This document shows positions 38,851-46,573 of a DNA stretch of 64,000 nt, in pieces. Made by a program: the position numbers and the translations under genes. The notes beneath the pieces were generated by a model. The model was given only the letters and a program-made list of their open reading frames with translations, ran no database searches and was not told the origin of the DNA. Source of the DNA: Ilyomonas limi (GTDB lineage Bacteria; Bacteroidota; Bacteroidia; Chitinophagales; Chitinophagaceae). The first letter of the stretch is position 1. Each line of letters opens with the position of its first letter. The stretch lies in assembly GCF_005233845.1 (NCBI RefSeq), contig NZ_SZQL01000021.1, positions 1 to 64,000 on the forward strand, read 5' to 3'.

Positions 38851-38893
38851 TTTTTCTCATTGCTTGGCTACGTATGAAGATGCAAACTGGGTG

Positions 38894-39158
38894 AAGATGC
38901 GGCGAAGCTACAAACCATAAGTGTTCGAAACCTGCGATATTAAGGTTTTCAGCTTGTCATTGCGAACGGAGTGAAGCAATCTGTGAGTTGTAGAAAAATC
39001 AAGATGAGCCATCAAGCTTTGATTTACAGCTAAGCATAGACTGCTTCGTAAACCCGCAGTGACGATATTATTCTACTGTCAAACATAAAATTCATGTTTC
39101 GAACACTTATGGCTACAAACTTCGCCGAGTTGTAAGATTGCAATCTTCGCTGAGTTGG
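38894..39158. repeat. large imperfect inverted repeat around a GTCATTGCGAA-type palindrome
   Basis: Outer arms are 38894-38932 (AAGATGCGGCGAAGCT, then CCATAAGTGTTCGAAAC) and 39094-39132 (GTTTCGAACACTTATGG, then CTACAAACTTCGCCGAGTTG). Between them the halves GTCATTGCGAACGGAGTGAA (from 38956) and AGACTGCTTCGTAAACC (from 39038) form the familiar type of dispersed palindrome seen in many genomes. TTCGCTGAGTTGG follows at 39146-39158. No coding capacity was seen. The arms could fold into a long hairpin. Confidence 0.65.
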
Positions 39159-39213
39159 TACGCAAAGTAACAACGGCATAGTTTTTATTAATACATAGTA
39201 AAACATAAATAGC

Positions 39214-39339
39214 ATGAAAAAGTATTCAATAATCGTGGCTATGCTTATGGTAATTGGTGTCTCAATCAGTTCTTGCAGCGCGTCTGCACGAGTAGGTACC
39301 AAAAACCATGAGGTAGGTGCCAGTACACATGTTAATTAG
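39214..39339 (+). CDS. very small lipoprotein
   Basis: 41 residues: a lipoprotein signal (YSIIVAMLMVIGVSISSC) and a mature tail of only about 20 residues (SASARVGTKNHEVGASTHVN). It stands alone between repeat blocks, with an intrinsic terminator 78 bases after its stop, which supports it being expressed. Role unknown. Confidence 0.6.
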   Translation: MKKYSIIVAMLMVIGVSISSCSASARVGTKNHEVGASTHVN

Positions 39340-39416
39340 CGATTAAATTCAATAGAGACGTGCGTACCAAATAAGTGACGTATTAAAATCAATCCATATG
39401 CCGCTAATAACTTTAC

Positions 39417-39441
39417 AAAGCCCACGAAAGCGGGCTTTTGT
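39417..39441 (+). terminator. intrinsic terminator of the small lipoprotein gene
   Basis: AAAGCCCAC and GCGGGCTTT pair (one mismatch) across GAAA, followed by TTG. Confidence 0.75.
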
Positions 39442-39486
39442 ATTTATAGCATTGCATCCCCCATCTGGCGAGGCTTGCAGCTTCAT

Positions 39487-39643
39487 CGCATCTTTTCAGT
39501 AGTTTATAACTGCCCTTATTTATTGTAAAATTCACTTATTTAAACTTATAAACTTTTAATAAAAGCCAGTGAAGTTGCAAACTTCGCTGAGTTGAGGGAA
39601 TTCATGTTTCGAACACCTATGGTGGAACACTTCGCTGAGTTGG
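39487..39643. repeat. intergenic repeat unit B, copy 2, plus an extra motif
   Basis: GCATCTTTTCAGTAGTTTAT and later AACTTATAAACTTTTAATAA then ACTTCGCTGAGTTGA (39581-39595) follow the order of copy 1 at 38723. Directly after, ATGTTTCGAACACCTATGG (near 39604) and ACTTCGCTGAGTTGG (39629-39643) repeat the outer arm of the large inverted repeat. Confidence 0.6.
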
Positions 39644-39710
39644 GATTGGACTACACGTAGAGTGTAACATCTTCTAAGAATCCAGTGATTTCTGTTTTAT
39701 ACATAAGGTG

Positions 39711-39718
39711 TAAATTTG
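39711..39718 (+). promoter_or_regulatory. -7 element of the SIR2-like gene
   Basis: TAAATTTG fits TAnnTTTG and lies 30 bases before the ATG at 39749. I see no clear TTTG at the -33 distance, so the call is tentative. Confidence 0.4.
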
Positions 39719-39748
39719 GTTGCATACTTTATTGCAAGTAAAGATTAA

Positions 39749-40846
39749 ATGAATAAACAACAATTAAGAGACATATACAATCGTGTATTTTTTATTGGTG
39801 CCGGCGCATCTAAACAGGATAGATTTCCACTTACTAATGAATTAAAGTATGGAGTGGCATGGGCTGTTTGTAAAGAGGAAGCACGATTACAACCACTCAA
39901 GAAGCACTTAAGATATTTATATAATGTTCAGGAAAATACATTAAAAGCAGGTAAAGCATTTTGGGATAGGAAGTTGCTGGCAGACAATTCACAACAAGAT
40001 GACTTAGGTAAATTGCCAGATGTAACTGATCTGCTATCTACCTTAGATTGGATGATTCGTGAGGAAAGCAGCTTTGGTCCCGGATTGAATACAGGCAAAT
40101 CTGAGGTCAGCAAATCAGCTATTGAGCTTGCATACATAAGGGATCTTATTGTTCAGGCTTTGTGTTATAGTCTGGGTTTATATATGGAATTGAAAGATGC
40201 CTCTACTTCTTGTAATTTCATTGAGCATGTCAAGCCCAACGATTCAATTATAACAACAAACTGGGATCTTTTACTTGACGCTGCCAGAGATACAAAATTT
40301 GGTTCGAAGCCGGAAGATTATGGAACAACAGGGAATGTAGTTTTGGAAGGTAGCACAATACACCCTTGTAAAAAACGCCCTAAGCTTTTAAAATTACATG
40401 GATCATTAAGCTGGCGCTACTGCCCGCGATGTCAGCGTCTTGTGATTGATCCTTTACACCATGTTGCGGGAGAGCGGGAGCAAAATGCAACATGCTTATG
40501 TAATTGTGAATATTCAGAGTTAATCGTTACACCAAGCTTTGTACGGGAATATAGGAATGTGCATCTTTTAACCATATGGCGCGAAGCATTAATGACTTTA
40601 GCAAGATCTCCGGAATGGGTATTTATTGGTTATTCACTTCCTCCGGATGATATTGGTATCCGAACATTGCTATTAAAAGCTCGTTGTATTCGCAAAGATG
40701 CAGGTCTTAAAGATCCTGTTGTAACAATTGTGACCGGCTCAAATAGGCGTGAGGAAACAATCAAACGTTATAATGGTGTTTTTACTAATGCCAAACTGTA
40801 TGAGAAAGGTGACTTTGGAACTTTTGTAAGTAATGGGCTATTATAA
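39749..40846 (+). CDS. orphan SIR2-like NAD-binding protein with zinc ribbon
   Basis: 365 residues. The nucleotide-binding loop FFIGAGASK (Gly17-Ser21), ITTNWDLLLD (Thr170, Asn171, Asp173) and LKLHGSLSW (His217) are SIR2 signatures. A Cys4-type ribbon follows (Cys225-x2-Cys228 and CLCNC), then WVFIGYSLPPDD. Bacterial SIR2-like proteins of this size are often NAD-consuming immune effectors, others deacylases; the sequence alone does not decide. No partner gene is adjacent: it is flanked by repeat-rich DNA and a REP-like element, suggesting recent arrival. Confidence 0.8.
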   Translation: MNKQQLRDIYNRVFFIGAGASKQDRFPLTNELKYGVAWAVCKEEARLQPLKKHLRYLYNVQENTLKAGKAFWDRKLLADNSQQDDLGKLPDVTDLLSTLDWMIREESSFGPGLNTGKSEVSKSAIELAYIRDLIVQALCYSLGLYMELKDASTSCNFIEHVKPNDSIITTNWDLLLDAARDTKFGSKPEDYGTTGNVVLEGSTIHPCKKRPKLLKLHGSLSWRYCPRCQRLVIDPLHHVAGEREQNATCLCNCEYSELIVTPSFVREYRNVHLLTIWREALMTLARSPEWVFIGYSLPPDDIGIRTLLLKARCIRKDAGLKDPVVTIVTGSNRREETIKRYNGVFTNAKLYEKGDFGTFVSNGLL

Positions 40847-40900
40847 AATGAAAGGAGGGTTAACTATTCTATAAAATTTCTTCCAGGTTAATGCAATTGA

Positions 40901-41055
40901 AGGTTCGTGACATCACGAATCAAGGCAGCAAATAGTTCGGATGAGCAAATGTAAGTGGGTTTGATAATTGGAAGCGGACGCTTCGGTGTAGCTGGCACAA
41001 GCGGTATGCTTGCGCCAGTAGGGAAATTGGAGATTCGTGAAGGCACGAACCAAGG
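40901..41055. repeat. REP/RAYT-type element with terminal palindromes
   Basis: Both ends carry a palindrome followed by the same tail: TTCGTGACATCACGAA (40904-40919) then CAAGGCAGCA, and TTCGTGAAGGCACGAA (41034-41049) then CCAAGGCAACA. The middle holds a hairpin CTGGCACAAGC/GCTTGCGCCAG (40992-41002 with 41008-41018). A decayed relative lies at 36625-36710 beside the dead RAYT. It is probably a non-autonomous REP-type element. Confidence 0.7.
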
Positions 41056-41070
41056 CAACAGGCATTATCA

Positions 41071-42702
41071 TTAAACGATGCCCTCAATTTCAAATACAGA
41101 ACCAATGCCGGTAGGCATTTTGTCCGGAACGGTAACCAATAATCCATCACTTGTATTTTTCCAGTTGAGCTTATCATTATAACCCATCAGAGCAACACGG
41201 GTAGCTGTTTTTCCCGCCAGGGTTTTTATCAGCACTTCTTTTCGCGGAACGCCTAACGTGGTGGCATATAGAAGTCTTTCTTTCTGTGCAAAGCGGATGT
41301 CTTCTGCCGTGAATGGTTTTCCTTTTCCTTCGTTAAAACCCTGCGCTGTTAAAGCGGCTGTTTCTTGCATGGCGGGGCCTTCACCTAAAATGGCATACGG
41401 ATGTGTATCGTAAATGCTGTTACTGTTTACTTTCATCCATGCAGTAATACCCTTCACCACTTCTTTTTCATCACTGTCTATTGTACCGTCACCTTTAACC
41501 GGGATGCTTAACAACAGGTTGCCATTTTTGCTTACTACATCTACCAATGTATGAATAACAGTTTCTGCTGTTTTGTACCGGTGGTTTTCGTAAACGCGCT
41601 TATCGTAGTGCCAACTTCCGATGCAGGTATCCGTTTGCCAGGTTTCGGGCTCTATGATATTGCTTTGCCCTCTTTCTATATCCCATACCATGCACTTACG
41701 CTGCTGCTCGTCTAATATTTTACCATTGATAACGGCCTGTAAAGAACCATGCTTTTTGATGCTGCTGTTGTACATATGTGCAGCTATGCGCAGGCCGGCA
41801 TCGTTTATGGGCCATAACGGCAATGCAGTATCATCGAAGTACAACAGGTCGGGTTCATATTTATCTATAAGTTCTACGGTTCTGTTGTAAAACTTTTCGC
41901 AATACTCCTTTGAAGGGGGTGTTACGCCGTTGCCCCAGTTCCACTGGCGGTGAATTGCTCCATCATCTAAGCTGTGTTCACTCAGCGGGTGATTTTGTGC
42001 ATACAGGTCCTGGGGATCATAACCAGCCCACCACTTGCCAGCGCCCTGTTCCCTGGTGAGCTTACCATCGTAGGGAACACCTTTTAACGTACCTTCTTTA
42101 TCGCTGCGTTGCGCTACTTCGTACCAGCTCCAGGCATGTGCCGCATGCACACTTACACCAAAGTGCAGACCATGATTTCTTGCAGCTTTTGCCCAGCCGC
42201 CGATCAGGTCTTTTTTCGGTCCCATTCTTACCGCGTTCCAGGGCTGGTAGGTGCTGTTATAATTATCAAAGTTGTCGTGATGGTTAGCCAAAGCTACAAA
42301 GTACCGGGCACCTGCTTCTTTGTATAAACGGAGGAGCTCTTCGGGTTTCCAGCTTTCTGCTTTCCATTCGTGAATCACGTCTTTAAAACCGAACCTGGAA
42401 GGATGTCCATATGTTTTGAGATGATAGTTATACTGGTCGCTGCCTTCCTGGTACATGCCTCTTGCATACCAGTCGCCATACTCCGGTTGGCATTGCGGTC
42501 CCCAGTGCGCCCAGATACCAAACTTGGCATTCTTATACCAGCCAGGAGTCTGGTACTGCTGAAGCGATGTCCAGTTTGGTTTAAAAGGACCATCAGCCAT
42601 AAACCTATTTGTATTGCCTGATGCTGCATGCAGGTATGCATTCCGAAGCCAGATGGCAGGTACTAAAGCGGCAGCGGTTTTCAATAACTTTCGTCTGTTC
42701 AT
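41071..42702 (-). CDS. GH29 alpha-L-fucosidase
   Basis: 543 residues with a twin-arginine-like signal (NRRKLLKTAAALVPAIWL). GH29 features: WYKNAKFGIWAHWGPQ, LANHHDNFDNYNSTYQPWNA, and the nucleophile Asp in LLYFDDTALPLW (about residue 289). NGNLLLSIPVKGDGTIDSDE is the family's conserved end of the barrel. It cleaves terminal fucose from glycans, probably in the periplasm. It stands alone; other glycosidases are more than 30 kb away. The REP-like element begins right after its stop. Confidence 0.95.
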   Translation of the reverse strand: MNRRKLLKTAAALVPAIWLRNAYLHAASGNTNRFMADGPFKPNWTSLQQYQTPGWYKNAKFGIWAHWGPQCQPEYGDWYARGMYQEGSDQYNYHLKTYGHPSRFGFKDVIHEWKAESWKPEELLRLYKEAGARYFVALANHHDNFDNYNSTYQPWNAVRMGPKKDLIGGWAKAARNHGLHFGVSVHAAHAWSWYEVAQRSDKEGTLKGVPYDGKLTREQGAGKWWAGYDPQDLYAQNHPLSEHSLDDGAIHRQWNWGNGVTPPSKEYCEKFYNRTVELIDKYEPDLLYFDDTALPLWPINDAGLRIAAHMYNSSIKKHGSLQAVINGKILDEQQRKCMVWDIERGQSNIIEPETWQTDTCIGSWHYDKRVYENHRYKTAETVIHTLVDVVSKNGNLLLSIPVKGDGTIDSDEKEVVKGITAWMKVNSNSIYDTHPYAILGEGPAMQETAALTAQGFNEGKGKPFTAEDIRFAQKERLLYATTLGVPRKEVLIKTLAGKTATRVALMGYNDKLNWKNTSDGLLVTVPDKMPTGIGSVFEIEGIV

Positions 42703-43099
42703 ATTACAATAATCTGTTTTTTAGAGACTCACCTGGTAGCCCTTGCCGGTAAAGATAGCTAACCTGGTCTATAGCCTTGGATTATGGCGACAAATGATGC
42801 AAATGTAAGCTATGCAAATCGGGAGATTTGATGACGAAGCGATATAGTAGGGAGACTATGCCGAACGGGGAATAGCAAATGCATCTTTAATGGCTGAATT
42901 GAACTGCTATCATGCGCACATTATCCTGCTTCGAACACTGGCGGTTTACAAGCTTCGCTGCATTATTCCGGCAGTCTATAACTTTATACCATCTTTCAAT
43001 GGTGTACTAAAGTAACTTCCAAAATAAGAAGGATTGAAACTAACCTCTTCGCAGGTGTGCAAGGATTGGAGTAAAGTACTCCTCTTTTTTTGGACAGGG

Positions 43100-43128
43100 T
43101 ATGTGCTCCTCTAAGAGAGGAGCACATA
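43100..43128. repeat. perfect 13-bp hairpin between fucosidase and IS3 remnant
   Basis: TATGTGCTCCTCT pairs with AGAGGAGCACATA across AAG. Just before it, TTTTTTTGGACAGG could be the end of the IS3-family element, whose transposase stops at 43179. The rest of 42703-43178 shows only a fragment of the TTCGCTG repeat (AGCTTCGCTGCATTA, near 42951) and no gene. Confidence 0.55.
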
Positions 43129-43178
43129 GTAAAAAGAACAAAAGCCACCAAAGCTTTTTTTCTTTTTACGAGCAATCA

Positions 43179-44226
43179 TCAGGCTGCCCTGGTGCACAAA
43201 GTTAAGGGTATTTCATACTTTAGTGACTGGTGCCTCCTTTCACCATTGTAAAATGAAAAATACTGTTGCAATCCTTTGAACAGCGACAGCCCATCTGCAT
43301 AGACATACAGATAGATGTGCTCGTATTTTACGGTGCGCCACAGCCGTTCACTAAAGATGTTGTCAATAGCTCTGCCTTTACCATCCATGCTGATCTGTAT
43401 CTTATTTGCTTTTAGTAAAGCCATATATAGCTCAGAGGTAAACTGGCTACCCTGATTACTGTTGAGGATGCCGGGCTTACCATGAACAGCAATGGCATCT
43501 TTTACTATTTCGGTGCACCACTCGGCAGTCATGGTGTTGCTGACGCCCCAGCCCACCACATAGCGGGTGTGCACATCAATGATGGCACACAGGTACATAA
43601 AACCACTTTTTATCGGAATGTAGGTGATGTCAATAGCCCACGCCTGGTTCTTTGTCTCTATACTCAGTTCTCTAAGCAGGTAAGGATACTTGTAGGCTGT
43701 CGGGTCTGTGCGGGTGGTGCGAGCTACGGGATAGAGCGTTTGCCAGCCCTGCAGCTTTATCAGCCGGCGCAGCCGCTTGCGGTTGAGCCGGTAACCGGCG
43801 AGCATCAGCAAACCTGCAATTTTTCCACACCATAGAAGGGCGTACGCAGATACTGCTCGCCCAGCAGGCGCATAATCGCCAGATTTTCTTCACTTTCTTT
43901 CACCGGCTCGTAATACAACCCGCTGCGGCTGATGCTCAGCAGTTCGCATTGCCTGACTACACTTAAACCCGGATGTGCTTTCTCTACCATCATACGACGT
44001 TGTTCCAGCGGCTTTACAGCAATTTTTTTTCAAAAAATCAATGGCTACTTTCTGCTCGCCAATATGGGCATACAAAGACTGTATCAGCTGGCCTTTTTCA
44101 TCCGCATTGCTGACAGTACCCTCTTTTCAAAGACAACAGATGAATGTTGTAAAAACTCCTTTTTCCAGGTGTTGATTTGCGTGGGATGCACTTCGTATTC
44201 CTCCGCCCTCTGGTACAGAGGCAATT
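43179..44226 (-). mobile_element. IS3-family insertion sequence, dead and truncated
   Basis: Transposase orfB lies in two frames: 43805-43993 (AHPGLSVVRQCELLSISRSG, then TPFYGVEKLQ) and 43179-43811 (LAGYRLNRKRLRRLIKLQGW, WAIDITYIPIKSG, ERLWRTVKYEHIYL). A piece of orfA precedes it, also in two frames (EEYEVHPTQINTWKKEFLQH; LIQSLYAHIGEQKVAIDFLK), with the A8 run near 44024 where IS3 elements shift frame. The second catalytic Asp is Asn (ILNSNQGSQFTS instead of SDQG). The start of orfA is missing, replaced by the DUF2207-like gene tail. It is not active. Confidence 0.88.
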
Positions 44227-44387
44227 ATGCTACTTTCAATACCCATTATTTTATGCGTAGCCTTGATCATTCCATGAATACAATGTCTGCCACCTTTTAC
44301 AGTGCTCCAAGTAAAAGCGGCGGCAGTTTTGGCAGTGGCGGTTCTTCGGGTGGCGGATTTGGGGAAGGTGGAGGTAGTAGTTGGTGA
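44211..44387 (+). pseudogene. C-terminal fragment of a DUF2207/TPM-like membrane protein gene
   Basis: The plus-strand frame from WYRGNYATFNTHYFMRSLDH to the stop at 44387 ends in a Gly/Ser-rich tail (SGGSFGSGGSSGGGFGEGGG, then SSW), as in DUF2207 and TPM-domain membrane proteins. Upstream the same frame is merely antisense to the IS3 transposase, so only the last 59 codons are meaningful. It appears to be the end of a host gene cut by the insertion sequence; the remainder is not in the window. Confidence 0.5.
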
Positions 44388-45073
44388 ATGTATTTTACAA
44401 CTGTTGCAAGGGATGTATACATATAGTATAGAGTTGTTGTTTTAACACTCACAAAGAAGTGAGCTTTCTGGTAGATGTAATTAAGAAGGCGCACATAAAA
44501 GTCCACCGTAATAAACTTTTCACCTAAAAAAGTAGGATCTAATAAAAACCAGTCGAATAAACATATAGGCTGATAATAGTTGAGAAAATGCTTTAGTCTC
44601 GCTTTCCAATAGTGTTTGACATGCACTTGAGTTGTTACAAAATAGTATGTCAATGATAGCTAAACAGTTAATTGTTTTCATTGTGCTGATTGCTTAAAGT
44701 TCTCTGTTAAACATACATACAAACGTAAATCATACTTTTAAACTTAGTAATTGGTATTTTACAAGATTTTATAAAAGGTTGTTGAAAGATTTGAAGTGTA
44801 CTTCTGATTTCCTATATAATCAAAACCGTTTTGTCTTGAGGATATGCATAATAACTTGTTTCGTTATTTTTTGCTACTTAATTGCTGAAGAACCAAGTAA
44901 TTTAGGTGAAAGTTATTTGATAGACAGAGTGCTTTACGTAAATGAAAAATGGCAACACCTTATAAAAGCATTTTGAAATAGTTGTGTTAAGGAAAGAATG
45001 TTAAACTTCGCAAGAACAACAAAGCCTGAATAAGTCTCTGTTTAAGGTCACATTTGTGATCACATAAATAAAA

Positions 45074-45103
45074 CAAGCAGTTAAGTAAAAACTTAACTGC
45101 TTG
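45074..45103 (-). terminator. perfect hairpin, terminator on the minus strand
   Basis: CAAGCAGTTAAGT and ACTTAACTGCTTG pair perfectly across AAAA. On the minus strand it is followed by TTTTATTT, as an intrinsic terminator would be, although no minus-strand gene now leads into it. Confidence 0.5.
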
Positions 45104-45109
45104 ACCTTC

Positions 45110-45140
45110 AAGTGACCCCGCAGAGACTACTATTCAACAC
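45110..45140. other. possible attachment-site region of the integrase
   Basis: AAGTGACCCCGCAGAGACTA followed by CTATTCAACACC resembles the reversed 3' end of a tRNA gene, but without a complete T-arm. It is a candidate for the attachment core used by the integrase 170 bp away. The other end of the element is outside the window, so the matching repeat cannot be shown. Confidence 0.25.
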
Positions 45141-45307
45141 CCTATTTCACCCGTTTGCTCTCAAATGCTTATTTTACAATGCTTTCAGCAAATAGCCGCT
45201 GCACGCCAAAGCATATAAAAGCACAAAAAAGTTGAAAATGTTTACCCCATTGTTTACCCCAGTTTGCACTATTTTGCTTATCTTTATACTACCATAAACC
45301 AAATACA

Positions 45308-46522
45308 ATGTCCAGTTTATCAATCGTTTATCGTAAAGATAAAATAAACAAAAAAGGGGAAGCACCCATTCACTTCCGTATTATCAAAGATAGAAAAATT
45401 AGTTACATAGCCTCTGGCATAATGTTGCCTGTAGAGCATTGGGATGAGGAAAAGCACAAAATCAAATCCAAGCACACCAACAGCCAGCGCCTAAATTCTT
45501 TTTTGTCAAACAAGTTTGCCGAACTGCAAGACAATGTTTTTGAGCATGAGACTGTAAGCAAATCGCTAACAAGCAGGATGCTAAAAGAAAAGACCTTTGG
45601 AAAAAAGCCGGTTGATTTCTTTGACCTTGCCAATGAAGTCTTACAGTATTACGCCAGTGAAAACAAGATTGGCACGCATGATAAATGCCAGTCCATTTTA
45701 AAAAAGTTTGAAGTTTATACAAAAGGGCGCAATATCACTTTTCAGGAAATTACAGTTGATTTTCTCTATAAGTATGAAAACTACCTCCGTAGCGAACTTG
45801 GCAATAAAACCAACACTATCCACAAGGATTTAAAGTTTATACGCCGAGTATTCAATGAAGCATACAAACGTGATCTAATAGAGCACCAGGTTAATCCTTT
45901 TTTACGGTATAAGTTAAAGCAGGAAAAAACCAGCCGGGAATACCTTACCGAGGATGAACTAAAAACAATAGAGAACTTAATTGTTCGCCCCTTCATGCCA
46001 GCAAAATTAGATTTGCACAGAGATATGTTTGTATTCTCTTCTTATGCTGGCGGCTTGCGTGTTTCAGATATTTTGCAACTTAAATGGCAAAATTATGATG
46101 GCTCCCATATACATTTCTGTATGAAGAAAACCAAAGAGCAGCTTTCAATCAAATTGCCGGATAGAGCCATTGCCATACTAAACAAGTATAAGCCTAAAAA
46201 GGAAAATAAAGAAGCACACATTTTTCCAATGTTGCCCGATGATTTAGATGATAACAACCCAAGAGAATTAGATCAGGCTATTTCATCCGCCACTGCTTAT
46301 ATTAATAAAAACCTTAAAATATTAGCTGAGTTTTGCAAGGTAAATAAGCCATTAAGTTTTCACATCAGCAGGCATACGTTTGCAACCAGAGCATTGTATA
46401 AGGGAATGTCAATAGACAAAGTTTCAAAATTGATGGGGCACAGTGCTATAAGAGTTACGCAGATTTACGCAAAAATTGTCAGTTCTGAATTGGATAAAGC
46501 AATGGACATTTTCAATGATTAA
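45308..46522 (+). CDS. tyrosine recombinase/integrase
   Basis: 404 residues. It has an N-terminal arm-binding region (SIVYRKDKINKKGEAPIHFR), a SAM-like core-binding domain (about 100-205) and a catalytic domain with the full tyrosine-recombinase set: Arg251 (GGLRVSD), His352-Arg355 (HISRHTFA), His378 (LMGHSA) and Tyr387 (QIYAKI). It resembles Bacteroidota conjugative and mobilisable element integrases. It catalyses integration and excision and marks the left end of the accessory region. Confidence 0.95.
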   Translation: MSSLSIVYRKDKINKKGEAPIHFRIIKDRKISYIASGIMLPVEHWDEEKHKIKSKHTNSQRLNSFLSNKFAELQDNVFEHETVSKSLTSRMLKEKTFGKKPVDFFDLANEVLQYYASENKIGTHDKCQSILKKFEVYTKGRNITFQEITVDFLYKYENYLRSELGNKTNTIHKDLKFIRRVFNEAYKRDLIEHQVNPFLRYKLKQEKTSREYLTEDELKTIENLIVRPFMPAKLDLHRDMFVFSSYAGGLRVSDILQLKWQNYDGSHIHFCMKKTKEQLSIKLPDRAIAILNKYKPKKENKEAHIFPMLPDDLDDNNPRELDQAISSATAYINKNLKILAEFCKVNKPLSFHISRHTFATRALYKGMSIDKVSKLMGHSAIRVTQIYAKIVSSELDKAMDIFND

Positions 46523-46573
46523 TTTTATTACCTTTAAAACTAATATCTACGCTTAGAAAACTGTCAGTTCAGA

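Larger units (their letters stand above)
44388..45307. other. gene-poor stretch at the left edge of the integrated element
   Basis: AT-rich DNA with no convincing gene. A plus-strand frame at 44779-44976 lacks an ATG, and a minus-strand frame near 44400-44650 lacks a family match. Both contain a P..LGE..........YV pattern and could be decayed relatives. The integrase promoter must lie in the last 100 bases. Confidence 0.4.

Noticed and set aside
43932-44210. First 93 codons of a plus-strand frame ending at 44387
   Set aside because: They are antisense to the IS3 transposase; only the last 59 codons look like protein.
44779-44976. 65-codon plus-strand frame starting at TTG
   Set aside because: No ATG and no recognised family; a faint resemblance to a minus-strand frame near 44550 is too short to trust.
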